Shown here: positions 1 to 8,215 of the stretch, one piece after another
How the letters are laid out: each line of letters opens with the position of its first letter
Position numbering within the stretch: position 1 is the first letter of the stretch
DNA from: CAZRIT01 sp964600225
GTDB taxonomy: Bacteria > Bacillota > Clostridia > Christensenellales > CAG-138
Assembly (NCBI GenBank): GCA_964600225.1
Contig: CAZRIT010000004.1
Location: 11,522-75,521 of the forward strand
Length of the DNA: 64,000 bases
Direction: 5' to 3'
Position numbers and translations under genes: made by a program
Notes under the pieces: generated by a model
The model's input: the letters and a program-made list of their open reading frames with translations, nothing else
What the model was told of the DNA's origin: nothing
The model's database searches: none

Positions 1-1
1 G

Positions 2-1066
2 CTGTTTAAAAATGCAGAGTTTGCGCTGGTGGCGACGGGGCTGTTTGCGTTCGATTTCATGCACTTTACCCAAACGCGCATCGCGACCATCGATGTGTAC
101 GCGGTGTTCTTTATCCTGCTGATGTACTACTACATGTACCAGTACATCAGCATGAACTTCTTTGCCGACGAACTCAAGCGCACCTACAAGCCGCTGTTTC
201 TGGCGGGGTTGTTCTTTGGCATCGGCGCTGCGTGCAAGTGGACGTGCATCTATGCGGGCATCGGGCTGGGCGTGCTGTTCTTTGGCTCCCTGATTGCGCG
301 CTACTTTGAATACCTCAAGGTCAACCGTTATGGCTCGGCTGCGCAGAAGGAGCGCGTCAGGCCCTTCCGAACGTATGCGCTCAAGACAGTGGGCATGTGC
401 TGCATATTCTACATTGCCATCCCCGTGGCAATTTACTTCCTTTCGTATTTGCCGTACTTCATCTACGAGGCGGGGGAGACGGCGGGCTACGGCTTTGGCG
501 ATATGTGCCGTACCTTCTGGAAGTATCAAGAGTTCATGTTCAACTACCACAGCGACCTGGTGGCCACGCACCCGTATCAATCGAGCTGGTATAGCTGGCC
601 GCTGACGCTCAGGCCCATGTGGTACTACTTCAACGGCTACGGCGGCGGGCGGTTCGTTTCCACGCTGAGCGCATCGGGCAACCCTGCGGTATGGTGGATC
701 AGCACATTTGGCGCGGTGGCGTTGCTGACGCTAAGGATACTCAAAAAGATCGAGCCCGACCGCGCGCTGCAGATACTGTGCATCGGCGTATTGGCCAATT
801 ACCTGCCGTGGGTGCTGGTAAGCCGCTGCACGTTCATCTACCACTTCTTTGCCACGGTGCCGTTTATCCTGCTGTCCACGGTGTACCTGCTGCAATGGCT
901 GGAAAGGAAGTATCCCGCGCTGTCCATGGCCAAGTGGTGCTGGCTGACGCTTGCGATCCTGTTTTTTATCCTGCTGTACCCGGGCATTTCGGGGCTGGCG
1001 GTATCGCCCGAGTGGGCGGCGTTTATTGCAAAATTGCCGGGAGGTACGTTGATGTATGGCGCATGA
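2..1066 (+). CDS. Membrane O-glycosyltransferase, PMT/GT39-like, 3' part
   Basis: The gene is cut by the left edge of the window; the reading frame is open from base 2, so no start is visible. The remaining ~354 residues are strongly hydrophobic, with several membrane segments and long aromatic runs. The stretch FTQTRIATIDVYAVFF near residue 30 matches the conserved cytoplasmic/TM region of dolichyl- or polyprenyl-phosphate-mannose protein O-mannosyltransferases (GT39, C-terminal PMT 4TM region). Such enzymes move a sugar from a polyprenyl phosphate carrier to Ser/Thr of exported proteins. The stop overlaps the start of a GtrA-family gene, which fits a lipid-linked sugar pathway. The substrate is unknown. 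A different GT-C family member is possible. Confidence 0.72.
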   Translation: MFKNAEFALVATGLFAFDFMHFTQTRIATIDVYAVFFILLMYYYMYQYISMNFFADELKRTYKPLFLAGLFFGIGAACKWTCIYAGIGLGVLFFGSLIARYFEYLKVNRYGSAAQKERVRPFRTYALKTVGMCCIFYIAIPVAIYFLSYLPYFIYEAGETAGYGFGDMCRTFWKYQEFMFNYHSDLVATHPYQSSWYSWPLTLRPMWYYFNGYGGGRFVSTLSASGNPAVWWISTFGAVALLTLRILKKIEPDRALQILCIGVLANYLPWVLVSRCTFIYHFFATVPFILLSTVYLLQWLERKYPALSMAKWCWLTLAILFFILLYPGISGLAVSPEWAAFIAKLPGGTLMYGA

Positions 1067-1535
1067 GAACGCGCATGGCCCGCTTGGCACAATCGTGCAG
1101 TTTGTGAAATTCGGCGTCGTAGGCGTGGCCAATACGCTGGTGGATTTTGTGGTGTTTCAACTGCTCAACCTGCTGCTTGGCTGGACGTATGTGGCGCAGG
1201 TCATCAGCTACTCCTGTGGCGTGGCCAACAGCTACCTGCTCAACAGTTCCTGGACGTTCAAAAAGGAGCGTACGGGCTCGTTTCGGGAGATGGCGCTGTT
1301 TCTTGCGGTCAACCTGCTCTCCCTCGGCGTGTCGCTGGGGGTGATGTGGCTGTGCAAGGAACGGCTGGGCGTGACCGACCTGTGGGTGAGCGGCTGGGTA
1401 CCTGCGGCCCTGCGCAAGGTGATCAAGGGCGATACCGTTGCCAAGCTCATCGCCACCTGTGTGGCCATTGTGGTGAATTTCCTGGGCAATCGCCTGTTCG
1501 TGTTCCGCGGCAAGGAGGAAAATAAGGAGGCGTAA
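1056..1535 (+). CDS. GtrA family membrane protein
   Basis: A 159-residue protein with four predicted membrane segments (about residues 13-33, 40-60, 82-102 and 125-145) and typical GtrA features: FVKFGVVGVANTLVDF at the N-terminus, NSYLLNSSWTF in the middle and VNFLGNRLFVF at the end. GtrA proteins are thought to flip polyprenyl-phosphate-linked sugars across the membrane. The ATG lies 11 nt inside the upstream glycosyltransferase gene, with GGGAGG about 10 nt before it, so the two are probably translationally coupled and supply donor and transferase of one glycosylation step. That functional link is inference. Confidence 0.85.
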   Translation: MAHENAHGPLGTIVQFVKFGVVGVANTLVDFVVFQLLNLLLGWTYVAQVISYSCGVANSYLLNSSWTFKKERTGSFREMALFLAVNLLSLGVSLGVMWLCKERLGVTDLWVSGWVPAALRKVIKGDTVAKLIATCVAIVVNFLGNRLFVFRGKEENKEA

Positions 1536-1539
1536 TCAC

Positions 1540-3066
1540 ATGCTCATGCGCGTACAAAGCCATGGCCTCTGCGGCATTGGCGGCTTCCCCGTCTCGGTGG
1601 AGACGGATATTGCCAACGGCCTGCCCAACTATGAAACGGTGGGTCTGCCCGATGCTGCGGTCAAGGAATCGCGCGAGCGCGTGCGCGCCGCCATCAAAAA
1701 CGCGGGGTTTGTGTTCCCGACCGCGCGCATTACCGTCAATCTGGCGCCCGCTGATATGAAAAAAACGGGCGCGGTGTATGATTTGCCCATTGCGCTGTCG
1801 ATTCTGGGCGCTTCGGGCCAGCTTGGCGCGGCGCCCGATGCGGATTGCATCCTGTTTGGCGAGCTGGGGCTGGATGGCTCCGTGCGGCCGATTGCGGGCG
1901 TGCTGCCGATGGTCATCGACGCCGCCGCGCAGGGTGCGCACAGCTTCCTTGTGCCGTCGGACAACGCCGAGGAGGCCGCGTGCGTGGAGAGCGTGCGGAT
2001 ATTCCCCGTGAAAACGCTGGCCGAGGCGGTGGAACACATCAAGGGCACGGCCCCGATTCCCGCCTATCCCGCCCAAACGTGGCGGCAGGAGGAGCTGGCA
2101 TACACGGCCGATTTTAAGGATATCAAGGGCCAGCAGGGGGCCAAGCGCGCAGCGGAAATTGCCGTGGCGGGCGGGCACAACCTGCTGCTCATCGGCACGC
2201 CCGGCTCGGGCAAAACCATGCTGGCGCGCGCGGTGCCTTCCATCATGCCGTCGCTGACCTATCGGGAGTCCCTGGAGATTACCAAAATCCACTCCGTCGT
2301 CGGCGCGGTCAAGGGCCGCGGAATGATGAAGGAACGGCCGTTCCGCGCGCCGCATCACGGCGCATCGTCCGCGGCGCTGGTCGGCGGCGGTTCGCAGGCG
2401 CAGCCCGGCGAGATCAGCCTGGCCCATTACGGCGTGCTGTTTTTGGATGAACTGCCCGAGTTCCACAGGGATGTGCTGGAGGCGCTGCGCCAGCCGCTGG
2501 AGGACGGGTTTATCACCGTCAGCCGCTCGGCCAACACCGCCACCTATCCCGCCGAATTCATACTGGTGGCGGCCATGAACCCGTGCCCGTGCGGCAACTA
2601 CGGCTCGCGCGTCAACCGCTGCCGCTGTACGCCGTTTCAGGTGCAGCGCTACCGCAGCCGCATCTCGGGGCCGCTGCTGGACCGCATCGACATCCAGGTG
2701 GAGATGCCCGAGGTCGGTTATGGTGAGCTTTCCGATAAGGGAAGCGGCGAGCCGTCGGCGGAAATCCGCAAGCGCGTCGACGCCGCGCGCGATATCCAGC
2801 GGCGGCGCTTTCGGGACGAGGGCATCGTCATGAACGCCGGGATGAACACCGCATTGACCAAAAAATACTGTGCGCCCGACGCCGAAAGCGAAAAGCTGCT
2901 GCAACGGGCCTTTGCCGACAGGCACCTGTCCGCGCGCGCCTACCAGCGCATCCTCCGCGTGGCGCGCACCATTGCCGATGTGGAGGGGAGCGAACGCGTG
3001 CAGCTATCGCACTACGCGGAGGCCATCCAGTACCGCAGCCTCGACGCAATCGGGAGTGAGGCATAG
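1540..3066 (+). CDS. YifB/ComM family Mg-chelatase-like AAA+ ATPase
   Basis: A 508-residue protein with the three parts of the family: an N-terminal ChlI-like domain (starts MLMRVQSHGLCGIGG), a central AAA+ core with Walker A GTPGSGKTM near residue 219 and Walker B FLDELPEF near 300, and a C-terminal Mg-chelatase domain containing the cysteine cluster NPCPCGNYG. In proteobacteria ComM is a hexameric helicase promoting branch migration during natural transformation. The next gene is dprA, a RecA loader used in transformation, so a recombination role fits. An AAGGAGG ribosome binding site sits just upstream of the ATG. Length is usual for the family. Confidence 0.93.
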   Translation: MLMRVQSHGLCGIGGFPVSVETDIANGLPNYETVGLPDAAVKESRERVRAAIKNAGFVFPTARITVNLAPADMKKTGAVYDLPIALSILGASGQLGAAPDADCILFGELGLDGSVRPIAGVLPMVIDAAAQGAHSFLVPSDNAEEAACVESVRIFPVKTLAEAVEHIKGTAPIPAYPAQTWRQEELAYTADFKDIKGQQGAKRAAEIAVAGGHNLLLIGTPGSGKTMLARAVPSIMPSLTYRESLEITKIHSVVGAVKGRGMMKERPFRAPHHGASSAALVGGGSQAQPGEISLAHYGVLFLDELPEFHRDVLEALRQPLEDGFITVSRSANTATYPAEFILVAAMNPCPCGNYGSRVNRCRCTPFQVQRYRSRISGPLLDRIDIQVEMPEVGYGELSDKGSGEPSAEIRKRVDAARDIQRRRFRDEGIVMNAGMNTALTKKYCAPDAESEKLLQRAFADRHLSARAYQRILRVARTIADVEGSERVQLSHYAEAIQYRSLDAIGSEA

Positions 3067-3067
3067 C

Positions 3068-4234
3068 ATGCGCAACATCGGGCAGGCGGAACGGCTGCAT
3101 CTTTGGCTAAGCTACGGCGTGGGGCACAACGTCAGGCAGTTTACGGAAACCTGTCGGCGCTTTCCCGACCTGTCGGAGGCGTACGGTCTGGCAAAGCATC
3201 AGCGCGCCGCCGCCTTTTCGTTTTTGCCCGCGCGCGCCGCGGAACGGCTGACGGCTGCCGCCGAGGACAGCTTTTTGGATGCGTTTATCGAGCGGCTGGA
3301 CGGCATGGGCGTGGACGCCGTCATGCCCATGCACGCGGACTATCCTGCGCTGTTAAAACAGATATTCGACCCGCCGAGCGTCCTGTATGTCAAGGGGACG
3401 CTTACGTCGTTGCCGCCCGTTTCCATTGCCGTGGTCGGCACGCGCACGCCCAGCGATTACGGCAAGCGCATGGCCGAGACATTCTCGTATGCCTTGGCGG
3501 GTGCGGGCGCATGCGTGGTATCGGGCCTGGCGGCGGGCGTGGACACCTATGCCGCGCGCGGGGCGCTGGCCGTTTCGGATGCGGCATGCCCGACGGTGGC
3601 GGTGCTTGGCAGCGGCATTGATGTGGTGTATCCGCGTGGCAACGAGCGTTTGTTTGCCGAGATTGCGGAGCGCGGCGCGGTGGTGACGGAGTTTTTGCCG
3701 GGCGAACCGCCCATGCGCGAGCACTTTCCCGCCCGCAACCGCATCGTCAGCGGGTTCTCCGACGGGATACTGGTTGTGGAAGCCGCCGAGCGCAGCGGCA
3801 CCTCCATCACGGTCGGCTGCGCGCACGAGCAGGGGCGCGAGGTGTTTGCCATCCCCGGGCGCATTACGGATATCATGAGCGTGGGCACCAACCGCCTGAT
3901 TCAATCGGGCGCCGCCAAGCCCGTGTTTGCGGTGGAGGATATCCTGTGCGAGTTTCGGGGAGCTGCGGCGTTTGCCGAAGGCGGCGCGCCGACGGCAAGG
4001 GAGGTTCCGATTTCCACGTTGTCCAACGAGGAACGGAGCGTCTATTTGGCGCTGAAAACGGGGGAACGCAGCTTCGACGAACTGTTTGAAATGCTTGGCT
4101 TCGGGGCGGGGTTGTTGAATTCGACCTTGACAGCCATGCAGTTTTCGGGAATAATTAAGCAATTGCCCGGCCGCGTTTATGCGGCGGATACGCTCCGTAC
4201 CGTGGTACGGGAAGACGAACAAGCGGAGGAATGA
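3068..4234 (+). CDS. dprA: DNA processing protein DprA
   Basis: The ATG at 3068, one base after the comM-like stop and preceded by GGGAGTGAGG, gives 388 residues; the longer frame running back into the upstream gene is an overlap artefact. The Rossmann-like DprA core begins near residue 120 (VVGTRTPSDYGKRMAE) and includes SGLAAGVDTYAARGAL, the ssDNA-binding signature. A C-terminal winged-helix DprA/DML1 domain follows (about 320-380). DprA binds incoming single-stranded DNA and loads RecA. The stop is 5 nt before the preferred topA start. Confidence 0.94.
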   Translation: MRNIGQAERLHLWLSYGVGHNVRQFTETCRRFPDLSEAYGLAKHQRAAAFSFLPARAAERLTAAAEDSFLDAFIERLDGMGVDAVMPMHADYPALLKQIFDPPSVLYVKGTLTSLPPVSIAVVGTRTPSDYGKRMAETFSYALAGAGACVVSGLAAGVDTYAARGALAVSDAACPTVAVLGSGIDVVYPRGNERLFAEIAERGAVVTEFLPGEPPMREHFPARNRIVSGFSDGILVVEAAERSGTSITVGCAHEQGREVFAIPGRITDIMSVGTNRLIQSGAAKPVFAVEDILCEFRGAAAFAEGGAPTAREVPISTLSNEERSVYLALKTGERSFDELFEMLGFGAGLLNSTLTAMQFSGIIKQLPGRVYAADTLRTVVREDEQAEE

Positions 4235-4239
4235 ACGGA

Positions 4240-6330
4240 ATGGCTGAAACTCTTGTGATCGTGGAATCGCCCGCAAAGGCGAAGACGATCGGCAAATTTT
4301 TAGGGAGTAAATATAAGGTGGTCGCATCCAACGGCCATGTGCGCGATCTGCCAAAAAGCCAGATGGGCGTGGACGTGGACAACAACTTTGCGCCCAAGTA
4401 TATTACGCTGCGCGGCCGCGGCGAGGTGCTCGAACGCATCCGCAAGGAGGCCAAGCAGGTCAAAAAGATCTATCTGGCGACCGACCCAGACCGCGAGGGC
4501 GAGGCCATCAGCTGGCACCTTGCCAACGCGCTCAAGCTCGATGAAAGCAGCAAGTGCCGCATCGTGTTCAACGAAATCACCGCCAATGCGGTCAAAAACT
4601 CCATCAAAAACGTCCGCTCGATCGATATGCGGCTGGTCAACGCCCAGCAGGCGCGCAGGATTCTGGACCGCATTGTGGGCTACAACATCAGCCCGCTGTT
4701 GTGGCGCAAGATCCGCAAGGGGCTTTCGGCGGGCCGCGTGCAGTCCGTCGCGACGCGCATCATCTGCGACCGGGAGAACGAAATCAACGCCTTTGTGCAG
4801 GAGGAATTCTGGACAATCGAGGCGCAGCTGAACGATCCCAACGGCAAAAAGCCGTTTGCGGCGCGCTACTTCGGGGAAAACGGCAAGAAGGCCGAGCTGC
4901 ATACCGAGGCCGATGCGCAGCGTGTACTGGACATCGTCAAGGATGGCCCGTTTACGGTAACGGAGATCAAGCTGGGCGAGCGCGTGCGGCATGCGGCGGC
5001 GCCGTTTACCACCAGCAGCCTCCAGCAGGAGGCCAGCCNNNNNNNNNNGATGATTGCCCAGCAGCTTTACGACGGTATCGAAATCGGCAAGAAGGGCCCT
5101 ACGGGCCTGATCAGCTACATGCGTACCGACTCGGTGCGCGTGGCCAAGGAGGCGCAGGAGGCGACGCTTTCTTATATCGAAGCGCGCTACGGCAGCAAAT
5201 ACCTGCCCGACAAGCCCAACGTCTACAAGGGCCGCGCGGGCGCGCAGGATGCGCACGAGGCCGTACGCCCCACCTCCATCGAAAACGAGCCGTCGGCTGT
5301 CAAGGCATACCTCAACAACGATCAGTTCCGTTTGTACAAGCTCATCTACGAGCGCTTTTTGGCAAGCCAGATGCGCGACGCGCTGTTTGCCACCGCCGCG
5401 GTCACGTTTGACGCCAACGGCATGACGTTCAAATCCAACGGCATCCGCACGCTGTTCGACGGCTTTACGGCCGTGTACACCGAGGGTCGCGACGATGTGC
5501 AGGAAAAGGAAGTTTCGCTGCCCAACCTCACCGAGGGCACGGCATGCAAGGCGGAGGAGATCAAAACCGAGCAGCGCTTTACCCAGCCGCCGCAGCGCTT
5601 TACCGAGGCGACGCTGGTGAAAACCCTGGAGGAAAAGGGCATCGGCCGCCCCAGTACCTATTCGCCGACCATCAGCACCATCGTGGAGCGCGGCTACATT
5701 GCCCGCATCAAAAAACAGCTCATGCCCACGGAGCTTGGCGAGATGGTCAACACCTACATGATGGAGAATTTCCCCGATATCGTCGATGTGCAGTTTACTG
5801 CGCAGATGGAAACCAAGCTGGACGATGTGGAGGAAGGGCAGGCCGAGTGGGCCAACGTGCTGTCGACCTTCTACGGCCCGTTCCGTGAGGAACTGACCGT
5901 GGCGGACAGCAAAGCGCCGCCCGAGCGGCTGCCCGACAAGGTATCGGATGTGCAGTGCGATAAGTGCGGCGCCATGATGGTATACAAGCAGGGGCGTTTC
6001 GGGCAGTTTTTGGCATGCCCGAACTATCCCAATTGCCGCAACGCCAAGCCTATCATCGAAAAGATCGATGTCAAGTGCCCCAAGTGCGGCGCGGAGCTGA
6101 TCAAAAAGAAGAGCAAGCGCGGCAAGACCTTCTATGGGTGCGAAACGTACCCGCAGTGTGATTTTGTGAGCTGGGATCGTCCCACGGGCGAGGCCTGCCC
6201 CAAGTGCGGCGGGATGCTTGTGCAAAAGATCGGCCAGAACGGCAGCTATGTCACCTGCATGGACAAGGCCTGCGGCTACATACTCCGCAACGTCAAAAAG
6301 GGAAAGGAAGAAGCGGACAAGGATGCCTGA
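4240..6330 (+). CDS. topA: DNA topoisomerase I, interrupted by an N gap
   Basis: Type IA topoisomerase that relaxes negative supercoils. The TOPRIM domain opens the protein (LVIVESPAKAKTIGKFLG) and carries DPDREGEAI. The catalytic tyrosine is in SYMRTDSVR near residue 292. Three C-terminal zinc ribbons of four Cys each lie between about residues 572 and 690. An upstream ATG at 4231 is in frame, but GGAGGA touches it; the ATG at 4240 has a 9-nt spacing and is preferred. Ten Ns at 5039-5048 keep the frame but replace part of a conserved segment, so the true protein should be about seven residues longer than it reads here. Confidence 0.96.
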   Translation: MAETLVIVESPAKAKTIGKFLGSKYKVVASNGHVRDLPKSQMGVDVDNNFAPKYITLRGRGEVLERIRKEAKQVKKIYLATDPDREGEAISWHLANALKLDESSKCRIVFNEITANAVKNSIKNVRSIDMRLVNAQQARRILDRIVGYNISPLLWRKIRKGLSAGRVQSVATRIICDRENEINAFVQEEFWTIEAQLNDPNGKKPFAARYFGENGKKAELHTEADAQRVLDIVKDGPFTVTEIKLGERVRHAAAPFTTSSLQQEASXXXXMIAQQLYDGIEIGKKGPTGLISYMRTDSVRVAKEAQEATLSYIEARYGSKYLPDKPNVYKGRAGAQDAHEAVRPTSIENEPSAVKAYLNNDQFRLYKLIYERFLASQMRDALFATAAVTFDANGMTFKSNGIRTLFDGFTAVYTEGRDDVQEKEVSLPNLTEGTACKAEEIKTEQRFTQPPQRFTEATLVKTLEEKGIGRPSTYSPTISTIVERGYIARIKKQLMPTELGEMVNTYMMENFPDIVDVQFTAQMETKLDDVEEGQAEWANVLSTFYGPFREELTVADSKAPPERLPDKVSDVQCDKCGAMMVYKQGRFGQFLACPNYPNCRNAKPIIEKIDVKCPKCGAELIKKKSKRGKTFYGCETYPQCDFVSWDRPTGEACPKCGGMLVQKIGQNGSYVTCMDKACGYILRNVKKGKEEADKDA
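5039..5048. other. Assembly gap (10 N) inside topA
   Basis: Ten undetermined bases interrupt the topA codons between LQQEAS and MIAQQLYDG. In the family these blocks are separated by about 11 residues (an RKL...AK..TM-like segment), whereas only four codons fit here. The placeholder is therefore probably shorter than the real sequence, about 31 nt, and the difference of 21 nt would keep the reading frame. Confidence 0.9.
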
Positions 6331-7615
6331 CACACGCGTCAAGGTGATCGGTGCGGGGCTGGCCGGCTGCGAGGCGGCCTGGCAGCTCAGCAAACGCGGC
6401 GTCGCGGTGGATTTGTACGAGATGAAGCCCGTCAAGCGCTCGCCCGCGCACCACAGCGACGACCTGTGCGAGCTGGTTTGCAGCAACTCGCTGCGTTCCG
6501 ACCGCGTCGAGAACGCCGTGGGCTTGCTCAAGGCCGAGATGCGGGAGCTGGATTCCCTCATCATGCGCTGCGCCGACAGCACGCGCGTGCCCGCGGGCGG
6601 CGCGCTGGCGGTTGACCGCGAGGGCTTTTCCAAAATGGTGACGGAAGCCATCCGCTCCGACAAGAATATCACCGTGCATGAAGGTGAACTGACCGCGCTG
6701 CCCGATGCGCCCTGCATTGTGGCCACGGGCCCGCTGACAAGCGATGCGCTGAGCGCCGCCATCTCCGAATCGGTCGGGTCGCAGTTGCATTTTTACGATG
6801 CCGCCGCGCCCATCGTAGCCTACGATTCACTCGATCACAGCAAGGTCTACCGTGCCTCGCGCTACGGCAGGGGGGAGGATTACCTCAACTGCCCCATGAC
6901 GCGGGAGGAATACTTCCGCTTTTATCGCGCGTTGATCGAGGCGGAGACCGTGCCGCTGCATGCCTTTGAAACGCCGCGCGTGTTTGAAGGCTGCATGCCC
7001 GTGGAGGTGATGGCCAAGCGCGGGGAGCTGACGCTCTGCTACGGCCCGCTCAAACCCGTGGGGCTCAAGGTGGACGGCGTGATGCCGTTTGCGGTGGTGC
7101 AGCTTCGGCAGGACGATGCGCTTGGGCGGCTGTGGAACATTGTTGGCTTCCAGACCAACCTCAGGTTTGCCGAGCAGAAAAGGGTGTTCGGGATGATTCC
7201 CGGGCTGGAGAACGCGGAGTTTGTGCGCTATGGCGTGATGCACCGCAACACCTTCCTGCCCGCGGGCACATTGACCGATGCCTATCGGCTGCGCACGCAG
7301 GCGGGCGTGTATTTTGCAGGACAGATCACGGGCGTGGAGGGGTATGTGGAATCCGCCGCCTCGGGGCTGTACGCGGCCATACAGCTAAAACTGGAGCTGG
7401 ATGGAAAGCCGCCCGTCGATTTTACCGATCAAACCGCCATCGGCGCGCTGGCGCATTATGTGGGCGGCTATGCAGGCGGCGACTTCCAGCCCATGAACGT
7501 CACCTATGGCATTATGGAGCCGCTTGGCCGACGCGTTCGGGACAAGCGCGCGCGCTGCCAAATGTTGGCCGATCGCTCGCTGAAAATCGTGAAAGAATTG
7601 CAAACGTATTGTTGA
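6323..7615 (+). CDS. trmFO: FADH2/folate-dependent tRNA (uracil-54-C5)-methyltransferase
   Basis: A 430-residue protein, the usual TrmFO length. The N-terminus has the FAD-binding VIGAGLAGCEAAWQL motif at about residues 6-20. The family blocks ELVCSNSLRSD and NVTYGIMEPL are present. The enzyme makes ribothymidine at position 54 of tRNA using methylene-tetrahydrofolate and FADH2. The ATG at 6323 overlaps the end of topA by 8 nt. topA-trmFO is the conserved Firmicutes order. A 9-bp hairpin follows the stop immediately. Confidence 0.96.
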   Translation: MPDTRVKVIGAGLAGCEAAWQLSKRGVAVDLYEMKPVKRSPAHHSDDLCELVCSNSLRSDRVENAVGLLKAEMRELDSLIMRCADSTRVPAGGALAVDREGFSKMVTEAIRSDKNITVHEGELTALPDAPCIVATGPLTSDALSAAISESVGSQLHFYDAAAPIVAYDSLDHSKVYRASRYGRGEDYLNCPMTREEYFRFYRALIEAETVPLHAFETPRVFEGCMPVEVMAKRGELTLCYGPLKPVGLKVDGVMPFAVVQLRQDDALGRLWNIVGFQTNLRFAEQKRVFGMIPGLENAEFVRYGVMHRNTFLPAGTLTDAYRLRTQAGVYFAGQITGVEGYVESAASGLYAAIQLKLELDGKPPVDFTDQTAIGALAHYVGGYAGGDFQPMNVTYGIMEPLGRRVRDKRARCQMLADRSLKIVKELQTYC

Positions 7616-7637
7616 AACGGGCGAAAACTCGCCCGTT
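7616..7637 (+). other. Intercistronic hairpin after trmFO
   Basis: Perfect 9-bp inverted repeat AACGGGCGA / TCGCCCGTT with an AAAC loop, starting at the base after the trmFO stop. No T-run follows, so it is not a standard intrinsic terminator. It may stabilise the upstream mRNA or cause partial termination before hslV. Confidence 0.6.
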
Positions 7638-7677
7638 ATGTGGTACGATGAGTGGGAATTCGGAGGAGTAAGTATAC

Positions 7678-8211
7678 ATGGAACTGAAAGGTACCACCAT
7701 TGTCGCCGTACGGCGCGGCGACAGCATTGCAATCGCAGGCGACGGTCAGGTGACCATGAGCGAGACAACCATCATGAAAGCCACTGCCAGGAAAGTGCGC
7801 AGGCTCTATCACGATCAGGTCGTGGTGGGCTTTGCGGGCTCCGTGGCCGATGCATTTTCGCTGTGCGAGCGGTTTGAACGAAAGCTCGAGCAGTATGGCG
7901 GCAGCCTGATGCGTTCCGCCGTGTCGCTGGCGCAGGAGTGGCGCAGCGACAAGGCCATGCGGCAGCTTCAGGCGCTTTTGATCGTGGCCAACAAGGAGGA
8001 GCTTTTGATCGTTTCGGGCACGGGCGAGGTCATCGACCCAGACGATGGCATCGCGGCCATCGGCTCGGGCGGCATGTACGCGCTGGCCGCGGCCAAGGCG
8101 CTCAAAAACAATACCGATCTGTCCGCGCGGGAAATCGCCGCGCAATCGCTCAAGATTGCCAGCGAGATCTGCGTGTTTACCAACGGCAACATCGTTGTCG
8201 AGGAGGTGTAA
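7678..8211 (+). CDS. hslV: ATP-dependent protease peptidase subunit HslV
   Basis: A 177-residue Ntn-hydrolase of the HslV (ClpQ/CodW) family. After processing of a short propeptide (MELKG), the threonine of TTIVAVRR becomes the N-terminal nucleophile. AGDGQVTM and the VGFAGSVADAF block are conserved. HslV forms a double hexameric ring capped by HslU, whose gene starts 4 nt downstream. The ATG has a GGAGGAG site about 11 nt upstream. The codV/xerC gene that commonly lies between trmFO and hslV in Bacillus is absent. Confidence 0.96.
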   Translation: MELKGTTIVAVRRGDSIAIAGDGQVTMSETTIMKATARKVRRLYHDQVVVGFAGSVADAFSLCERFERKLEQYGGSLMRSAVSLAQEWRSDKAMRQLQALLIVANKEELLIVSGTGEVIDPDDGIAAIGSGGMYALAAAKALKNNTDLSAREIAAQSLKIASEICVFTNGNIVVEEV

Positions 8212-8215
8212 CGGC

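Noticed and set aside
2870..3067. N-terminal extension of DprA by 66 residues
   Set aside because: The extension lies in the comM-like coding region in another frame and is low-complexity Arg/Pro sequence; the ATG at 3068 has a ribosome binding site and matches the family.
7612..7650. Promoter for hslV between trmFO and hslV
   Set aside because: A TACGAT-like -10 exists, but no -35 at an acceptable distance; the genes are more likely one operon with an internal hairpin.
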